This document shows positions 7,300 through 16,136 of a DNA stretch of 32,344 nt, in pieces. The DNA lies in contig DJVQ01000069.1 of NCBI GenBank assembly GCA_002441265.1, forward strand, positions 67,160 to 99,503, read 5' to 3'. Both the position numbers and the translations under genes were made by a program. Under the pieces are notes generated by a model. It was not told the origin of the DNA. It did no database searches and saw only the letters and a program-made list of their open reading frames with translations. Position 1 is the first letter of the stretch; each line of letters starts with the position of its first letter. The DNA is from Syntrophaceae bacterium UBA6252. Lineage in GTDB: Bacteria; Desulfobacterota; Syntrophia; Syntrophales; UBA6807.

Positions 7300-9435
7300 A
7301 TGGCCGATGACAGCGAAAGGATCTTCGGGAACCTCCCGGAAGAAATTTCCGGTCTGGGCGAGATGGCCATGAACCTCTGGTGGGTCTGGCCGCCCTCCGC
7401 CCGCAGGCTGTTCAAGATGCTGGACCGCCAGGAGTGGAAGGAAAGCCGGCACAACGCCGTGAAGATGCTCCGGGAGCTGCCCCGGGAACGGCTGGAGGCC
7501 GCCGCCCGCGATCCCGAATATCTCCGGCACTACCATGCGATTCTCGCTCAGTTCCGGGAGGAGGTGGGCGGCGGGGAGACCTTCTTTCCCGGCCACGGGC
7601 TGGACCCCGGAACGGGGCCCATCGCGTATTTCTCCGCGGAATACGGCCTCCACCACTCGCTGCCCTTCTATGCCGGGGGGCTGGGGTTCCTGGCGGGAGA
7701 CTTCATCAAGGAATGCAGCGACCTGAAAATTCCCGTCGTCGCCGTGGGATTCATGTACCCGGAAGGGTACTTCCGGCAGAGGATCCGCGACGACGGCTGG
7801 CAGGAGGACCTGGATGAGAAGCTGGACCGCGAGGCCGCTTCCATTTCCAAGGTCCTCGACGGGGAAGGCAGGCAGATGGTGATCCAGGTTCCGTTCATCG
7901 ATCCCCCCATCCACATCGCCCTGTGGAAGATCGCCGTGGGCCGGGTTCCCCTGTACCTGATCGACACGGATATCGAGATCAACGATCCGTGGAACCGGCG
8001 GATTTCCCAACATCTCTACACGGGCGACCTGGAACAGCGGCTCCGGCAGGAAATCGTCCTCGGCATCGGCGGGTATGAGATGCTTCGGAGGATCGGCATC
8101 CGTCCCTCCCTGCTCCACCTCAACGAGGGGCATCCGGCGTTCGCCGTCCTGGAGAGAATCCGGGCGGCCGTGGAAAGCGGGGCTTCCTGGGACGCGGCGG
8201 CGGGGCAGACGAGAAAAACCACGGTTTTCACGACCCATACGCCCGTTCCGGCGGGGCACGACGTCTTTCCCTTCCCGCTCATGGAGAAATACTTCCATTC
8301 CTACTGGCCCGCCCTGGGCCTGGATCACGACGGGTTCCTCCGGCTGGGGATGCACCCCGGGGATCCCGCCGCGGGGTTCAACATGACCGCCTTCGCGCTT
8401 CGGATGTCCGAATACCGCAACGGCGTCAGCAGGCGCCACGGCCGGGTGGCCCGGGAAATGTGGCGGGGCCTGTGGCCCGGCGTACCGGAAGAGAAGGTGC
8501 CCATCGGCCATGTGACCAACGGCGTCCACGTGCCGACATGGATCGAACCCAGGATGGAGCTTCTCTTCAACAAGTACCTCGGCGAGGACTGGCTGGCCCG
8601 CCACGACGACCCTTCCCGGTGGGCGAAGATCGGGGACATTCCCGACGAGGAGCTGTGGAAGACCCATTTCTGGCTGAAAGTGAAGCTCATAGACGCCGTC
8701 CGGGAGCGGGCGAGGAAAAGCTGGGTGACGGATCACGCCGGCGCCGGGAAGGTCCTGGCGGGCGGCACCTTCCTCGACCCGACCCTGCTGACCGTCGGGT
8801 TCGCCCGCCGTTTCGCCACCTACAAGAGGGGGGACCTGATTTTCCGGGACTGGAAACGGTTGAGGAAACTCGTGAACGACCGGTGGCGTCCCATCCAGAT
8901 CATTTTCGCGGGTAAGGCCCATCCGGCGGACGATCCGGGAAAGCGGATCCTGCAGCGGGTGTTCCGCGCCGCCGGAAGCAGCGAACTCAGCGGGAGGATC
9001 GCCTTCCTGGAGGACTACGACGAGCAGTTCGCCCAGTACCTCGTCCACGGGGTCGATATCTGGCTCAACAACCCCCTGCCGCCCATGGAGGCCAGCGGGA
9101 CCAGCGGGATGAAGGCGTCCCTGAACGGCGTTCCCAATCTGAGCATCCTGGACGGGTGGTGGATGGAAGGGTACAACGGGAAAAACGGGTGGGCCTTCGG
9201 GGCGGGACCCGTCGAAGGAGACCGGGACGACCGGGACGCCGCGGCGGTCTACGATCTCCTGGAGCGGGAGATCGTGCCCCTGTACTACCGGATTTCGGGA
9301 GACGGCGTCCCCCGCGACTGGGTCGCCGTGATGAAGGAGTCCATCCGGAGCACCGCCGCCGCCTTTTCCGCCCGCAGGATGGTGAAGGAATACGCGGACA
9401 GGTTCTACGTGCCGGCCCTGCGGCAAAACCCCTGA
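7300..9435 (+). CDS. glgP: Alpha-glucan (glycogen/maltodextrin) phosphorylase
   Basis: A 711-residue GT35 phosphorylase that releases glucose-1-phosphate from alpha-1,4-glucans. The N-terminal about 100 residues (starting GLGEMAMNLWWVWPPSARRLF) match the DUF3417 domain of the short bacterial alpha-glucan phosphorylase type. Typical family motifs follow: IAYFSAEYGLHHSLPFYAGGLGFLAGD, LHLNEGH, FTTHTPVPAGHD, VTNGVHVPTW and GFARRFATYKR. The pyridoxal-phosphate lysine is K605 in EASGTSGMKASLNG. The start at 7300 is preferred because AGGGG at 7287-7291 sits eight bases upstream. An in-frame ATG at 7270 has no ribosome-binding site. It stands alone, with a strong hairpin after its stop, and is divergent from the EAL gene. 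It could supply sugar phosphates to the nearby trehalose genes, which is an inference. Confidence 0.94.
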   Translation: MADDSERIFGNLPEEISGLGEMAMNLWWVWPPSARRLFKMLDRQEWKESRHNAVKMLRELPRERLEAAARDPEYLRHYHAILAQFREEVGGGETFFPGHGLDPGTGPIAYFSAEYGLHHSLPFYAGGLGFLAGDFIKECSDLKIPVVAVGFMYPEGYFRQRIRDDGWQEDLDEKLDREAASISKVLDGEGRQMVIQVPFIDPPIHIALWKIAVGRVPLYLIDTDIEINDPWNRRISQHLYTGDLEQRLRQEIVLGIGGYEMLRRIGIRPSLLHLNEGHPAFAVLERIRAAVESGASWDAAAGQTRKTTVFTTHTPVPAGHDVFPFPLMEKYFHSYWPALGLDHDGFLRLGMHPGDPAAGFNMTAFALRMSEYRNGVSRRHGRVAREMWRGLWPGVPEEKVPIGHVTNGVHVPTWIEPRMELLFNKYLGEDWLARHDDPSRWAKIGDIPDEELWKTHFWLKVKLIDAVRERARKSWVTDHAGAGKVLAGGTFLDPTLLTVGFARRFATYKRGDLIFRDWKRLRKLVNDRWRPIQIIFAGKAHPADDPGKRILQRVFRAAGSSELSGRIAFLEDYDEQFAQYLVHGVDIWLNNPLPPMEASGTSGMKASLNGVPNLSILDGWWMEGYNGKNGWAFGAGPVEGDRDDRDAAAVYDLLEREIVPLYYRISGDGVPRDWVAVMKESIRSTAAAFSARRMVKEYADRFYVPALRQNP

Positions 9436-9463
9436 GGGGCGGGACCCGCCCGACGGAATTCAC

Positions 9464-9512
9464 GGCCGGGAGGACCGGGACCTCCCGGCCCCCATATCCC
9501 CCTTCTTTTTTC
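9464..9512 (+). terminator. Rho-independent-like terminator after the phosphorylase
   Basis: GGCCGGGAGG (9464-9473) and CCTCCCGGCC (9481-9490) form a perfect ten-base stem with a seven-base loop. A pyrimidine-rich tract with six T follows (9501-9512). The T run is about ten bases from the stem, which is not ideal. A second short dyad, GGGCGGG/CCCGCCC (9437-9451), lies just after the stop codon. Confidence 0.65.
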
Positions 9513-9632
9513 ACGTCTTTTTCATCCCCCCTTCAAACTGTTTTCACCGAGCCCCTGTAAAGGGAGGGAGACCGGCGGCGAAAGGACGGCCGTTCCCGTC
9601 CCGAACCGGCGGAAGGAAAAGAAGGGGGTGTC

Positions 9633-11663
9633 ATGATGCACAGAAAATGGACGGTCTTTCTGCTTTCGGGACTCTCGGTGTTTCTCGCGGCGGCCGCCGC
9701 GTGGGGTGAATCCGGGGAAGACAGGACGCTTGCCCCCTTTTTCTTCGTCGACGGAGGGGACACGGCCCTGGAGCGGTTCCCCCTGAAGGAGACCGAGGTT
9801 TCCGTCGCCGTGGCGGGGGTGATCGCCGACGTCACCGTCGTCCAGAAATACGCGAACGAGGGAGAGCGCCCCATCCACGGCCGTTACGTCTTCCCGGCGT
9901 CCACCCGGGCCGCCGTCCACGGCGTGCGGATGACCGTCGGGGAAAACGTCGTGACGGCGAAAATCCGGGAGAAGGAGACGGCGAAAAGGGAGTTCATCCG
10001 GGCGCGGGACGAGGGGAAGAGCGCGTCCCTCCTGGAGCAGCAGCGGCCGAACGTCTTCACGATGAACGTCGCCAACATCCTCCCGGGGGACGAGATCCTC
10101 GTGGAACTCAGGTACACCGAACTCCTCGTCCCGGAAGAGGGGACCTATGAATTCGTCTTCCCCGCCGTCGTCGGCCCGAGATATTCCAACCTGAGGGAAG
10201 GGGAGGCCCCCGAGTCGGACCGGTGGGTGAAAAATCCCTATCTCGCGGAGGGGACGGAGCCCCGGACGTCGTTCCGGATCGGGGTCGCCCTTTCCACGGC
10301 CCTGCCCCTTCGGGATCTGGCGAGTCCCTCCCACAGGATCGACGTTTCCTGGCGGTCCCCGTCCCTTGCGGACGTCCGTCTCGACCCGTCGGGCGGCTTC
10401 GGGGGAAACCGCGATTTCATCCTCCGGTACAGGCTTTCCGGCGAGGCCGTCCAGTCCGGTCTTCTCCTTTTCGAGGGGGAGGCGGAAAAGTTCTTTCTCC
10501 TTCTGGTCGAACCGCCGGAGCGGGTGGCCGCTAAAGACATCCCGGGGAGGGAATACGTCTTTCTCCTCGACGTCTCCGGTTCGATGCACGGCTTTCCCCT
10601 GGACACGGCGAAGCGGCTCATGAAAGACCTCATCGGGGAACTCCGCGATACGGACCGGTTCAACGTGATTCTCTTTTCCGGCGCCTCCGCCGCCATGGCC
10701 CCCCGCTCCCTCCCGGCGACGGGGGAAAACATCGAGGGGGCCCTCCGGCTCGTCGAGGAACAGCGGGGAGGCGGCGGGACGGAACTCGCCCCGGCGCTGG
10801 TCCGGGCCCTTACCCTTCCCCGGGAGGCCGGTACGGCCCGGTCGGTCATCGTCGTCAGCGACGGGTACATCGCGGCGGAGCGTGAAATCTTCGAAATCAT
10901 CCGTCAGAACCTGGAAGGGACGAACTTCTTTTCCTTCGGGATCGGGTCGGGAGTGAACCGGTTCCTCATGGAAGGGATCGCCCGGGCCGGGGCGGGGGAA
11001 CCCTTCATCGTCACGAACCCCCGGGAGGCCCGGCCGGCAGCGGAGCGGTTCCGGAAATACGTGTCGTCCCCGCTCCTCGTGAACACCGCCGTCGAATTCC
11101 GGGGATTCGACGCCCGGGACATGGAGCCACCCGGGCTCCCGGATCTTTTCGCGTCGCGCCCGCTGGTCCTTTTCGGCAAATGGCGGGGGGACCGGAAAGG
11201 GGAGATCGTCCTTTCCGGAACGGGCCCCGCCGGACCGTTCCATCGGGTGTTCCCCGTGGCGGAGACGGAATCCCTTCCGGAAAACGGGGGCCTTCCGTAC
11301 CTGTGGGCCCGGGCCAGGATCGCGAGGCTCTCCGACTACGGCGAGGGGGGGCGGGACGGCGCCAGCCGGCGGGAGATCACCGAACTCGGCCTTTCCTGGA
11401 ATCTTCTCACCGCCTGCACCTCCTTCGTCGCCGTTCTCGAAACCGTCCGCAACCCCGGGACGGCCGCCGTGCCCGTAGACCAGCCCCTGCCGCTGCCCCT
11501 TCACGTCTCCAACCTGGCGGTGGGGAATTTCTCGGCGGTTTCCGAGCCGGGGCTCGCCCTGCTTGCCGCCCTGCTCCTGCTGTGGGTTCTTCTGGTCGTG
11601 TTCTACCGGCATTGCCGCAACCCGTTCTGGAGGGGAAAACCTTGGAAGAAATCCCTCAGATGA
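9633..11663 (+). CDS. Secreted VIT/VWA-domain protein with exosortase-type sorting tail
   Basis: A 676-residue envelope protein. It has a signal peptide (about 1-25), a VIT domain (about 30-165) and a von Willebrand A domain (about 305-480) with a complete metal site: D313, S315 and S317 of DVSGSM, T383 and D410. The C-terminal tail has the three parts of an exosortase substrate: SEPG at 637-640, a membrane helix (about 641-658), then a basic end of about 18 residues. The next gene is an exosortase, coupled by ATGA, so this is very likely its dedicated substrate. VIT/VWA proteins are also the targets of the marine proteobacterial sortase systems, where the tail is LPXTG. The start is ATG 9633, or 9636, which also fits the AGGGGG site. 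The gap 9436-9632 holds a terminator and no other gene. Confidence 0.9.
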   Translation: MMHRKWTVFLLSGLSVFLAAAAAWGESGEDRTLAPFFFVDGGDTALERFPLKETEVSVAVAGVIADVTVVQKYANEGERPIHGRYVFPASTRAAVHGVRMTVGENVVTAKIREKETAKREFIRARDEGKSASLLEQQRPNVFTMNVANILPGDEILVELRYTELLVPEEGTYEFVFPAVVGPRYSNLREGEAPESDRWVKNPYLAEGTEPRTSFRIGVALSTALPLRDLASPSHRIDVSWRSPSLADVRLDPSGGFGGNRDFILRYRLSGEAVQSGLLLFEGEAEKFFLLLVEPPERVAAKDIPGREYVFLLDVSGSMHGFPLDTAKRLMKDLIGELRDTDRFNVILFSGASAAMAPRSLPATGENIEGALRLVEEQRGGGGTELAPALVRALTLPREAGTARSVIVVSDGYIAAEREIFEIIRQNLEGTNFFSFGIGSGVNRFLMEGIARAGAGEPFIVTNPREARPAAERFRKYVSSPLLVNTAVEFRGFDARDMEPPGLPDLFASRPLVLFGKWRGDRKGEIVLSGTGPAGPFHRVFPVAETESLPENGGLPYLWARARIARLSDYGEGGRDGASRREITELGLSWNLLTACTSFVAVLETVRNPGTAAVPVDQPLPLPLHVSNLAVGNFSAVSEPGLALLAALLLLWVLLVVFYRHCRNPFWRGKPWKKSLR

Positions 11664-12511
11664 CGGGCGGGGGACGCCGCGTCCGGGAGTTCCTCCTGGA
11701 GAACGGCCTCCTTTACGGGGCGGGCCTCGCCGTGCTCGTCTGCCTGAAGATCCACTTCAGCCGGGCGGGGGCGGACGACCTCCAGTGGATGCTCCTGCCG
11801 CTGGCCCGTCTCGTCCAGTGGACGACCGGCATTCCCTTCGAAAGGGAACTGCACGGGGGGTTCATCAGCCTCTCCCGGGGAATCGTCATCGCCCCTTCCT
11901 GCAGCGGCGTCAATTTCCTCATCCTGACCTTCGCCGTCCTTTTCTTCTCCTTCGTTCACCGCATCGGCTCCCTCCGGTCGAAGGCGCTCTGGCTCCTCCT
12001 TTCCGGCGTCTTCGCCTTCTGCCTCACCCTGGCCGTCAACACCCTCCGGATTGCCTGTTCCGTCTCCCTCTTCGAATGGGACATCTACGGGGACGTGGTC
12101 ACCCCCGGCAGGGTCCACAGGCTTGCGGGGACGGTCCTGTATCTTGCGGCACTCCTGGCGGCGTTCCGGGCGGCCCGGCGCCTCGTCCGGCCGCCCTTGT
12201 TCCCAGGGTGGAAGGACAGTGGCCGGGATGCGTCCGGGAAAGCCCCCGCCGGGGTTCTTTCCCCCGTCCTGTGGTATCTGGGGGTGACCGTGGGGATCCC
12301 CCTTCTCGGTCTTTCCGGCGCCGGGAGGGCGGAAGGACTGGGCGAACACGCCGCCACGGTGGCCGCGGTCTGCGCCGCCGTCCTTCTCCCGGCCCTTTTC
12401 AGGCGGGGCGTTCCCGCGGGCGGGCGCGGGGGCAAAGAGTTCATGACAAGCGGGCCGGGAGGTGATAGCATACGCCCGGATACCGGAGGAGGGAGCCCTT
12501 TTCCCCCATGA
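11660..12511 (+). CDS. Exosortase-like membrane protease/transpeptidase
   Basis: A 283-residue polytopic membrane protein with the catalytic triad of the exosortase/archaeosortase family. C81 is in PSCSGVNFL, R130 in VNTLRIA and H153 in GRVHRLAG, each in a hydrophobic segment. Family knowledge: such enzymes cleave C-terminal tripartite signals at the membrane and probably transfer the protein to another molecule. The start is ATG 11660, overlapping the stop of the VIT/VWA gene. A TTG at 11642 with a better ribosome-binding site (GGAGGGG at 11629) would add six residues. The C-terminal third, after about residue 185, carries extra hydrophobic segments and a Gly/Pro-rich end. Its stop overlaps the response regulator start as ATGA. 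I cannot assign it to a named Xrt subfamily from sequence alone; XrtK or XrtN types should be compared. Confidence 0.85.
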   Translation: MTGGGRRVREFLLENGLLYGAGLAVLVCLKIHFSRAGADDLQWMLLPLARLVQWTTGIPFERELHGGFISLSRGIVIAPSCSGVNFLILTFAVLFFSFVHRIGSLRSKALWLLLSGVFAFCLTLAVNTLRIACSVSLFEWDIYGDVVTPGRVHRLAGTVLYLAALLAAFRAARRLVRPPLFPGWKDSGRDASGKAPAGVLSPVLWYLGVTVGIPLLGLSGAGRAEGLGEHAATVAAVCAAVLLPALFRRGVPAGGRGGKEFMTSGPGGDSIRPDTGGGSPFPP

Positions 12512-13188
12512 AGCCCAGAATTCTCATCGTGGACGACGAACCTGCCATCGTGGACACGATCCAGTACGCCCTGGAAACGGAGAACTTCGACACGGTCTGT
12601 TTTTTTTCCGGCGGTCCCGTCCTGTCCTTTTTTCGCGAGCAGGCGGCGGACCTGGTCATTCTCGATGTCGGCCTGCCCGACATGAGCGGTTTCGATCTGT
12701 GCAGGGAAATCCGGAAAACCTCCGCCGTTCCCGTCATCTTCCTCACGGCGAGGGTCGGCGAGATCGACCGTGTCGTGGGCCTCGAAATCGGCGGAGACGA
12801 CTACGTGACCAAGCCTTTCAGCCCGAGGGAGCTCACGGCCCGGGTGAAGGCGGTCCTGCGGCGGACCCTGAACGGTCCCCTGCCCGGGCGGGAACCGGGA
12901 CCGTTCGAGGTGAACGAGTCGAAGAGACAGATCGCCTATTTCGGCACGGTGGTCGACCTGTCGCGATATGAATACGAGATCCTGAAAACCTTCATCCGCA
13001 GGCCGGGCCACGTGTTTTCCAGGGAGCAGCTCATGGATCTCGTCTGGGAGGAACCCGAGGCGAGCCTGGACCGGACCATCGACGCCCACATCAAGAACAT
13101 CCGGGCCAAGCTGAGGGGAATCCGGCCCGACGGGGAACCCATCGTCACCCACCGGGGCGCGGGATACTCCCTGAAGGAACATCCGTGA
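12508..13188 (+). CDS. creB: CreB-like OmpR-family response regulator
   Basis: A 226-residue response regulator with a receiver domain (D53 in VILDVGLPD, T80, K102) and an OmpR-type winged-helix DNA-binding domain (about 130-222, including DRTIDAHIKNIRAKLR and the wing VTHRGAGYSL). By eye it is very close to E. coli CreB, sharing VGLPD.SGF.LCR, GLEIG.DDYV.KPFSPRE and the conserved C-terminal end. It overlaps the exosortase gene upstream and the kinase gene downstream. It therefore probably controls, or is controlled with, this operon. CreBC in enteric bacteria responds to metabolic and cell-wall conditions; whether that holds here is unknown. Dedicated-sortase operons carry a regulator of the same general type. 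Confidence 0.85.
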   Translation: MKPRILIVDDEPAIVDTIQYALETENFDTVCFFSGGPVLSFFREQAADLVILDVGLPDMSGFDLCREIRKTSAVPVIFLTARVGEIDRVVGLEIGGDDYVTKPFSPRELTARVKAVLRRTLNGPLPGREPGPFEVNESKRQIAYFGTVVDLSRYEYEILKTFIRRPGHVFSREQLMDLVWEEPEASLDRTIDAHIKNIRAKLRGIRPDGEPIVTHRGAGYSLKEHP

Positions 13189-14651
13189 AACTCGGAACCC
13201 GCATCTTTCTCGCCTTCCTCGTGATTTTCGCGATCTGCTTCTACTATCCCGTGGACCGGATCGTGAAGGACCTGCGCCTTTTCTTCCTGGAAAGCATGGA
13301 AGACCCGCTGGTGGACCAGGCCAATATCCTGGCGGCCTTCGTGGCGGAGGAAATGGAGGCGGACCGCTTCGACCCGGGGAAACTCCGGGGAATCCTCGGA
13401 AGGATCGCGTCCCTGCCCCTTTCCGCCAGAATCTACGATTTCACGAAGACCGCCGTGGACGTTGACCTGTACATCACCGACGGGGAGGGCCGCGTCCTCT
13501 TCGACTCCCGGGACCGGGAGAACGAGGGGGCCGATTACACCGGCTGGCGGGACGTGTCCCTCACCCTTCAGGGGCGGTACGGGGCGAGGACGACCCGTCT
13601 CGATCCCGACGATCCGGCCTCGTCGGTGCTTTACGTCGCCGCGCCCGTCGTCGTCCATGGAAAGACCGCCGGCGTCCTGACGGTGGCGAAGCCGACGGCG
13701 AATCTCAACGCGTTCCTGGAGGGCGCAAAGCCGAGGGTTCTGCGGGTCTGGTTTCTTTCGGCCCTCCTGGCGGTCCTGCTCGCTTTTTTCGTCTCCTGGT
13801 GGATCACCCGTCCCGTCCAGTGGCTCACCCGGTACGCCAACGACGTCCGGGACGGAAAGAGGGTCGATCTCCCCCGCCTCGGAGGGGGCGAACTCGGCGA
13901 GATGGGGCGGGCCATCGAAAAGATGAAGGAAGCGCTGGAAGGAAGGAAATATGTGGAGGAATACATTCAGACCCTGACCCACGAAATCAAGAGCCCCCTT
14001 TCGGCGATCCGCGGGGCCGCCGAACTTCTCGGCGAGGAGATGCCCCGGGAGAAAAGGGCCCGCTTCCTTGCCAATATCCGGGGCGAGGCGGGCCGGATCC
14101 AGGACATCGTGGACCGCATGCTGGAACTGTCGGACCTGGAAACGAGGAAGGCCCCCCGGAACCTGGAGACCCTGTCCCCGGCGGCGCTGGCGGCGTCGGT
14201 CCTGGAGGGCGGGGAATGGCAGGTCTCCCCGAAGAACATTCACGCCGGGCTGAACGTCCTCCAGGACGTCCCCGTGACGGGGGACCGGTTTCTGCTCCGC
14301 CAGGCCCTGTCGAACCTGCTCCAGAACGCCGTCGACTTCAGCCCCGAGGGCGGGCGGATCGAAATCACCGTGAAATCGGACGGAAGGACGGTCCTCCTTT
14401 CGGTGGAGGACGAGGGTCCGGGCATTCCCGGATACGCCATGGGGAAGGTGTTCGACAAGTTCTTTTCCCTGCACCGTCCCGATTCGGGAAAGAAAAGCAC
14501 CGGGCTCGGCCTGAATTTCGTGAAGGAGGTCGTTTCCCTTCACGGGGGACAGGTCCGGCTCGAAAACCGGGAGAGAGGGGGCCTGAGGGCCGTCATGATC
14601 CTTCCCGCCGGTTCGAAGCCGGCGACGCCGGTTCAGCCCGCGCCGCCGTAA
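13185..14651 (+). CDS. creC: CreC-like sensor histidine kinase
   Basis: A 488-residue membrane kinase starting at GTG 13185, overlapping the regulator stop as GTGA. It has a membrane helix at 7-24, a periplasmic sensor of about 160 residues, a second helix (about 186-207), a HAMP region, the phospho-acceptor H266 in LTHEIKSPL, and an ATPase domain with N box (NLLQNAVDFS), G1 (DEGPGIP) and G2 (GLGLNF). The sensor carries the CreC hallmark stretches VLFDSRD, DYTGW, LTLQGRYGAR and SSVLYVAAP. Its stop overlaps the convergent otsA by 19 bases. As the last gene of the exosortase operon it may sense the state of the envelope that the sorted protein monitors; this is inference. Confidence 0.88.
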   Translation: MKLGTRIFLAFLVIFAICFYYPVDRIVKDLRLFFLESMEDPLVDQANILAAFVAEEMEADRFDPGKLRGILGRIASLPLSARIYDFTKTAVDVDLYITDGEGRVLFDSRDRENEGADYTGWRDVSLTLQGRYGARTTRLDPDDPASSVLYVAAPVVVHGKTAGVLTVAKPTANLNAFLEGAKPRVLRVWFLSALLAVLLAFFVSWWITRPVQWLTRYANDVRDGKRVDLPRLGGGELGEMGRAIEKMKEALEGRKYVEEYIQTLTHEIKSPLSAIRGAAELLGEEMPREKRARFLANIRGEAGRIQDIVDRMLELSDLETRKAPRNLETLSPAALAASVLEGGEWQVSPKNIHAGLNVLQDVPVTGDRFLLRQALSNLLQNAVDFSPEGGRIEITVKSDGRTVLLSVEDEGPGIPGYAMGKVFDKFFSLHRPDSGKKSTGLGLNFVKEVVSLHGGQVRLENRERGGLRAVMILPAGSKPATPVQPAPP

Positions 14652-16135
14652 CGGAGGGCGCTTTCCCGGGGAATGAAGAATTCCAATTGTGGAAAGTCCT
14701 TCAGATTGTCCGATATGCCCGCACGGAGAAACCGGCTCACCCAGGAATAGATGTCGTGGCGGTGTACGGACTGGCGGAGCCGCCTCATCCGGCGGCGGAT
14801 CTCCCCGGGGTCCATGATGCAGGCCCGGCGGATGGCGTCCGCCGTGCCTTCCACGTCGTAGGGATTGACCATCAGGGCATGTTCGTGGAACTGGGCGGCC
14901 GTGCCGGCGAATTCGCTCAGAATCAGAAGGCCGTTTTCCTCCGTCTGGCTCGCGCAGTACTCCTTCGCCACGAGGTTCATCCCGTCCTTGAGGGGGGTGA
15001 CGAGGGCGACGTCCGAGGCCCGGTAGTAGGCCGTCAGCTCTTCCCTGGTCAGGGCCCGGTAGATGTAATGGATAGGGACCCAGCCGACGTCGGTGAAGCT
15101 TCCATTGATCTTGCCGATCTGTCTTTCGATTTCCTTTTTCAGGGCATGGTATTCCTCCACCGCCGTCCGGCTTGGAACGACGATCTGGACCAGGGTCACC
15201 TTGTTCCTCAGGCCCGGGAAGCGGCGCAGCGCGTTTTCGAACGCAAGAAGCCGGTGGGGAATGCCTTTCGTGTAGTCGAGACGGTCCACGCCGAGAATGA
15301 TCTTCGAACCGCCCATGTTGGATCGCAGCCTCAGGACCCTTCGGGTCACCCCTTCCGAACGGGCGAGTTCGGAGAATTCGCGGAAATCGATGCTGATGGG
15401 AAAGGCGGCCACCCGTGTTTCCCCGCTTTCCGAAGCGACGTGGCTGACGGCCGTTCTTCCGGACACCCGGCAGCCCCGGAGGGCCTTGAGACAGCCGATG
15501 AAGTTGCGCTGGTCGCGAAGCGTCTGGAACCCGATGAGGTCGTACGCGAGCAGGTAGTCGAGCAGTTCGAAGCGCCATGGGAGCTTGAGGAAAATGTCCA
15601 GGGGCGGGAAAGGGATGTGCAGAAAGAATCCCGTTCTCCGGCGGATGCCCCTCTGTTTCAGCTCCCGGGCCACCGGGATGAGGTGGTAGTCGTGAATCCA
15701 GAGATAATCGGTGTCTTGCGTTTCCCGCGCAATGACGGAAGCGAACCGGCCGTTCACGTGGCGATAGGCGGTCCAGTATTCGGGGCGGAAGTTGCAGTGG
15801 GAAAACAGGTCATGGAAAAGGGGCCACAGCACTTCGTTCGAAAACCCGTGATAGTACAGATCCACTTCGTCGCCGGTGAGAAAGACGGGCTTCAGATCGT
15901 ATCCCGCCGCTTTCCCGCGCCGCGCGAGCAGGGTTTCCAGTTCCGTCTTCCGGGAGGCGTTGTCCGCCGGCACTCCCGGCCAGCCGATCCACAGTCCGCC
16001 CCGGTTTTTCAGAACGGGGGCCAGGGCGGTGACGAGCCCCCCCGAGCCGGGCTCCACGGTCCAGTTTCCCTTTTCGCCCATCCGCACCGCCAGGGGCAGG
16101 CGGTTGGACACCACGACAAGCCTCTTGCACTTCAT
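14633..16135 (-). CDS. otsA: Trehalose-6-phosphate synthase
   Basis: A 500-residue GT20 enzyme that joins a nucleotide-activated glucose (UDP-glucose in most relatives) to glucose-6-phosphate. Seen are VVSNRLP at the N-terminus, GGLVTAL, WIGWPG, the glucose-6-phosphate region YYHGFSNEVLWPLFHD, IHDYHLIPVA, HIPFPPLDIF, the nucleotide-sugar site GVDRLDYTKGI, and the C-terminal donor region LVTPLKDGMNLVAKEY. The start ATG 16135 lies one base after the otsB stop, with AAGGTGA five bases upstream. A GTG at 16144 would overlap otsB and is too close to its ribosome-binding site. It is last in the trehalose operon. Its 3' end overlaps the convergent kinase gene by 19 bases. Confidence 0.95.
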   Translation of the reverse strand: MKCKRLVVVSNRLPLAVRMGEKGNWTVEPGSGGLVTALAPVLKNRGGLWIGWPGVPADNASRKTELETLLARRGKAAGYDLKPVFLTGDEVDLYYHGFSNEVLWPLFHDLFSHCNFRPEYWTAYRHVNGRFASVIARETQDTDYLWIHDYHLIPVARELKQRGIRRRTGFFLHIPFPPLDIFLKLPWRFELLDYLLAYDLIGFQTLRDQRNFIGCLKALRGCRVSGRTAVSHVASESGETRVAAFPISIDFREFSELARSEGVTRRVLRLRSNMGGSKIILGVDRLDYTKGIPHRLLAFENALRRFPGLRNKVTLVQIVVPSRTAVEEYHALKKEIERQIGKINGSFTDVGWVPIHYIYRALTREELTAYYRASDVALVTPLKDGMNLVAKEYCASQTEENGLLILSEFAGTAAQFHEHALMVNPYDVEGTADAIRRACIMDPGEIRRRMRRLRQSVHRHDIYSWVSRFLRAGISDNLKDFPQLEFFIPRESALRYGGAG

Positions 16136-16136
16136 T

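Noticed and set aside
11180..11659. Upstream extension of the exosortase frame
   Set aside because: The extra 160 residues are an out-of-frame read of the VIT/VWA gene, rich in Arg/Gly/Pro. The family homology begins near 11660.
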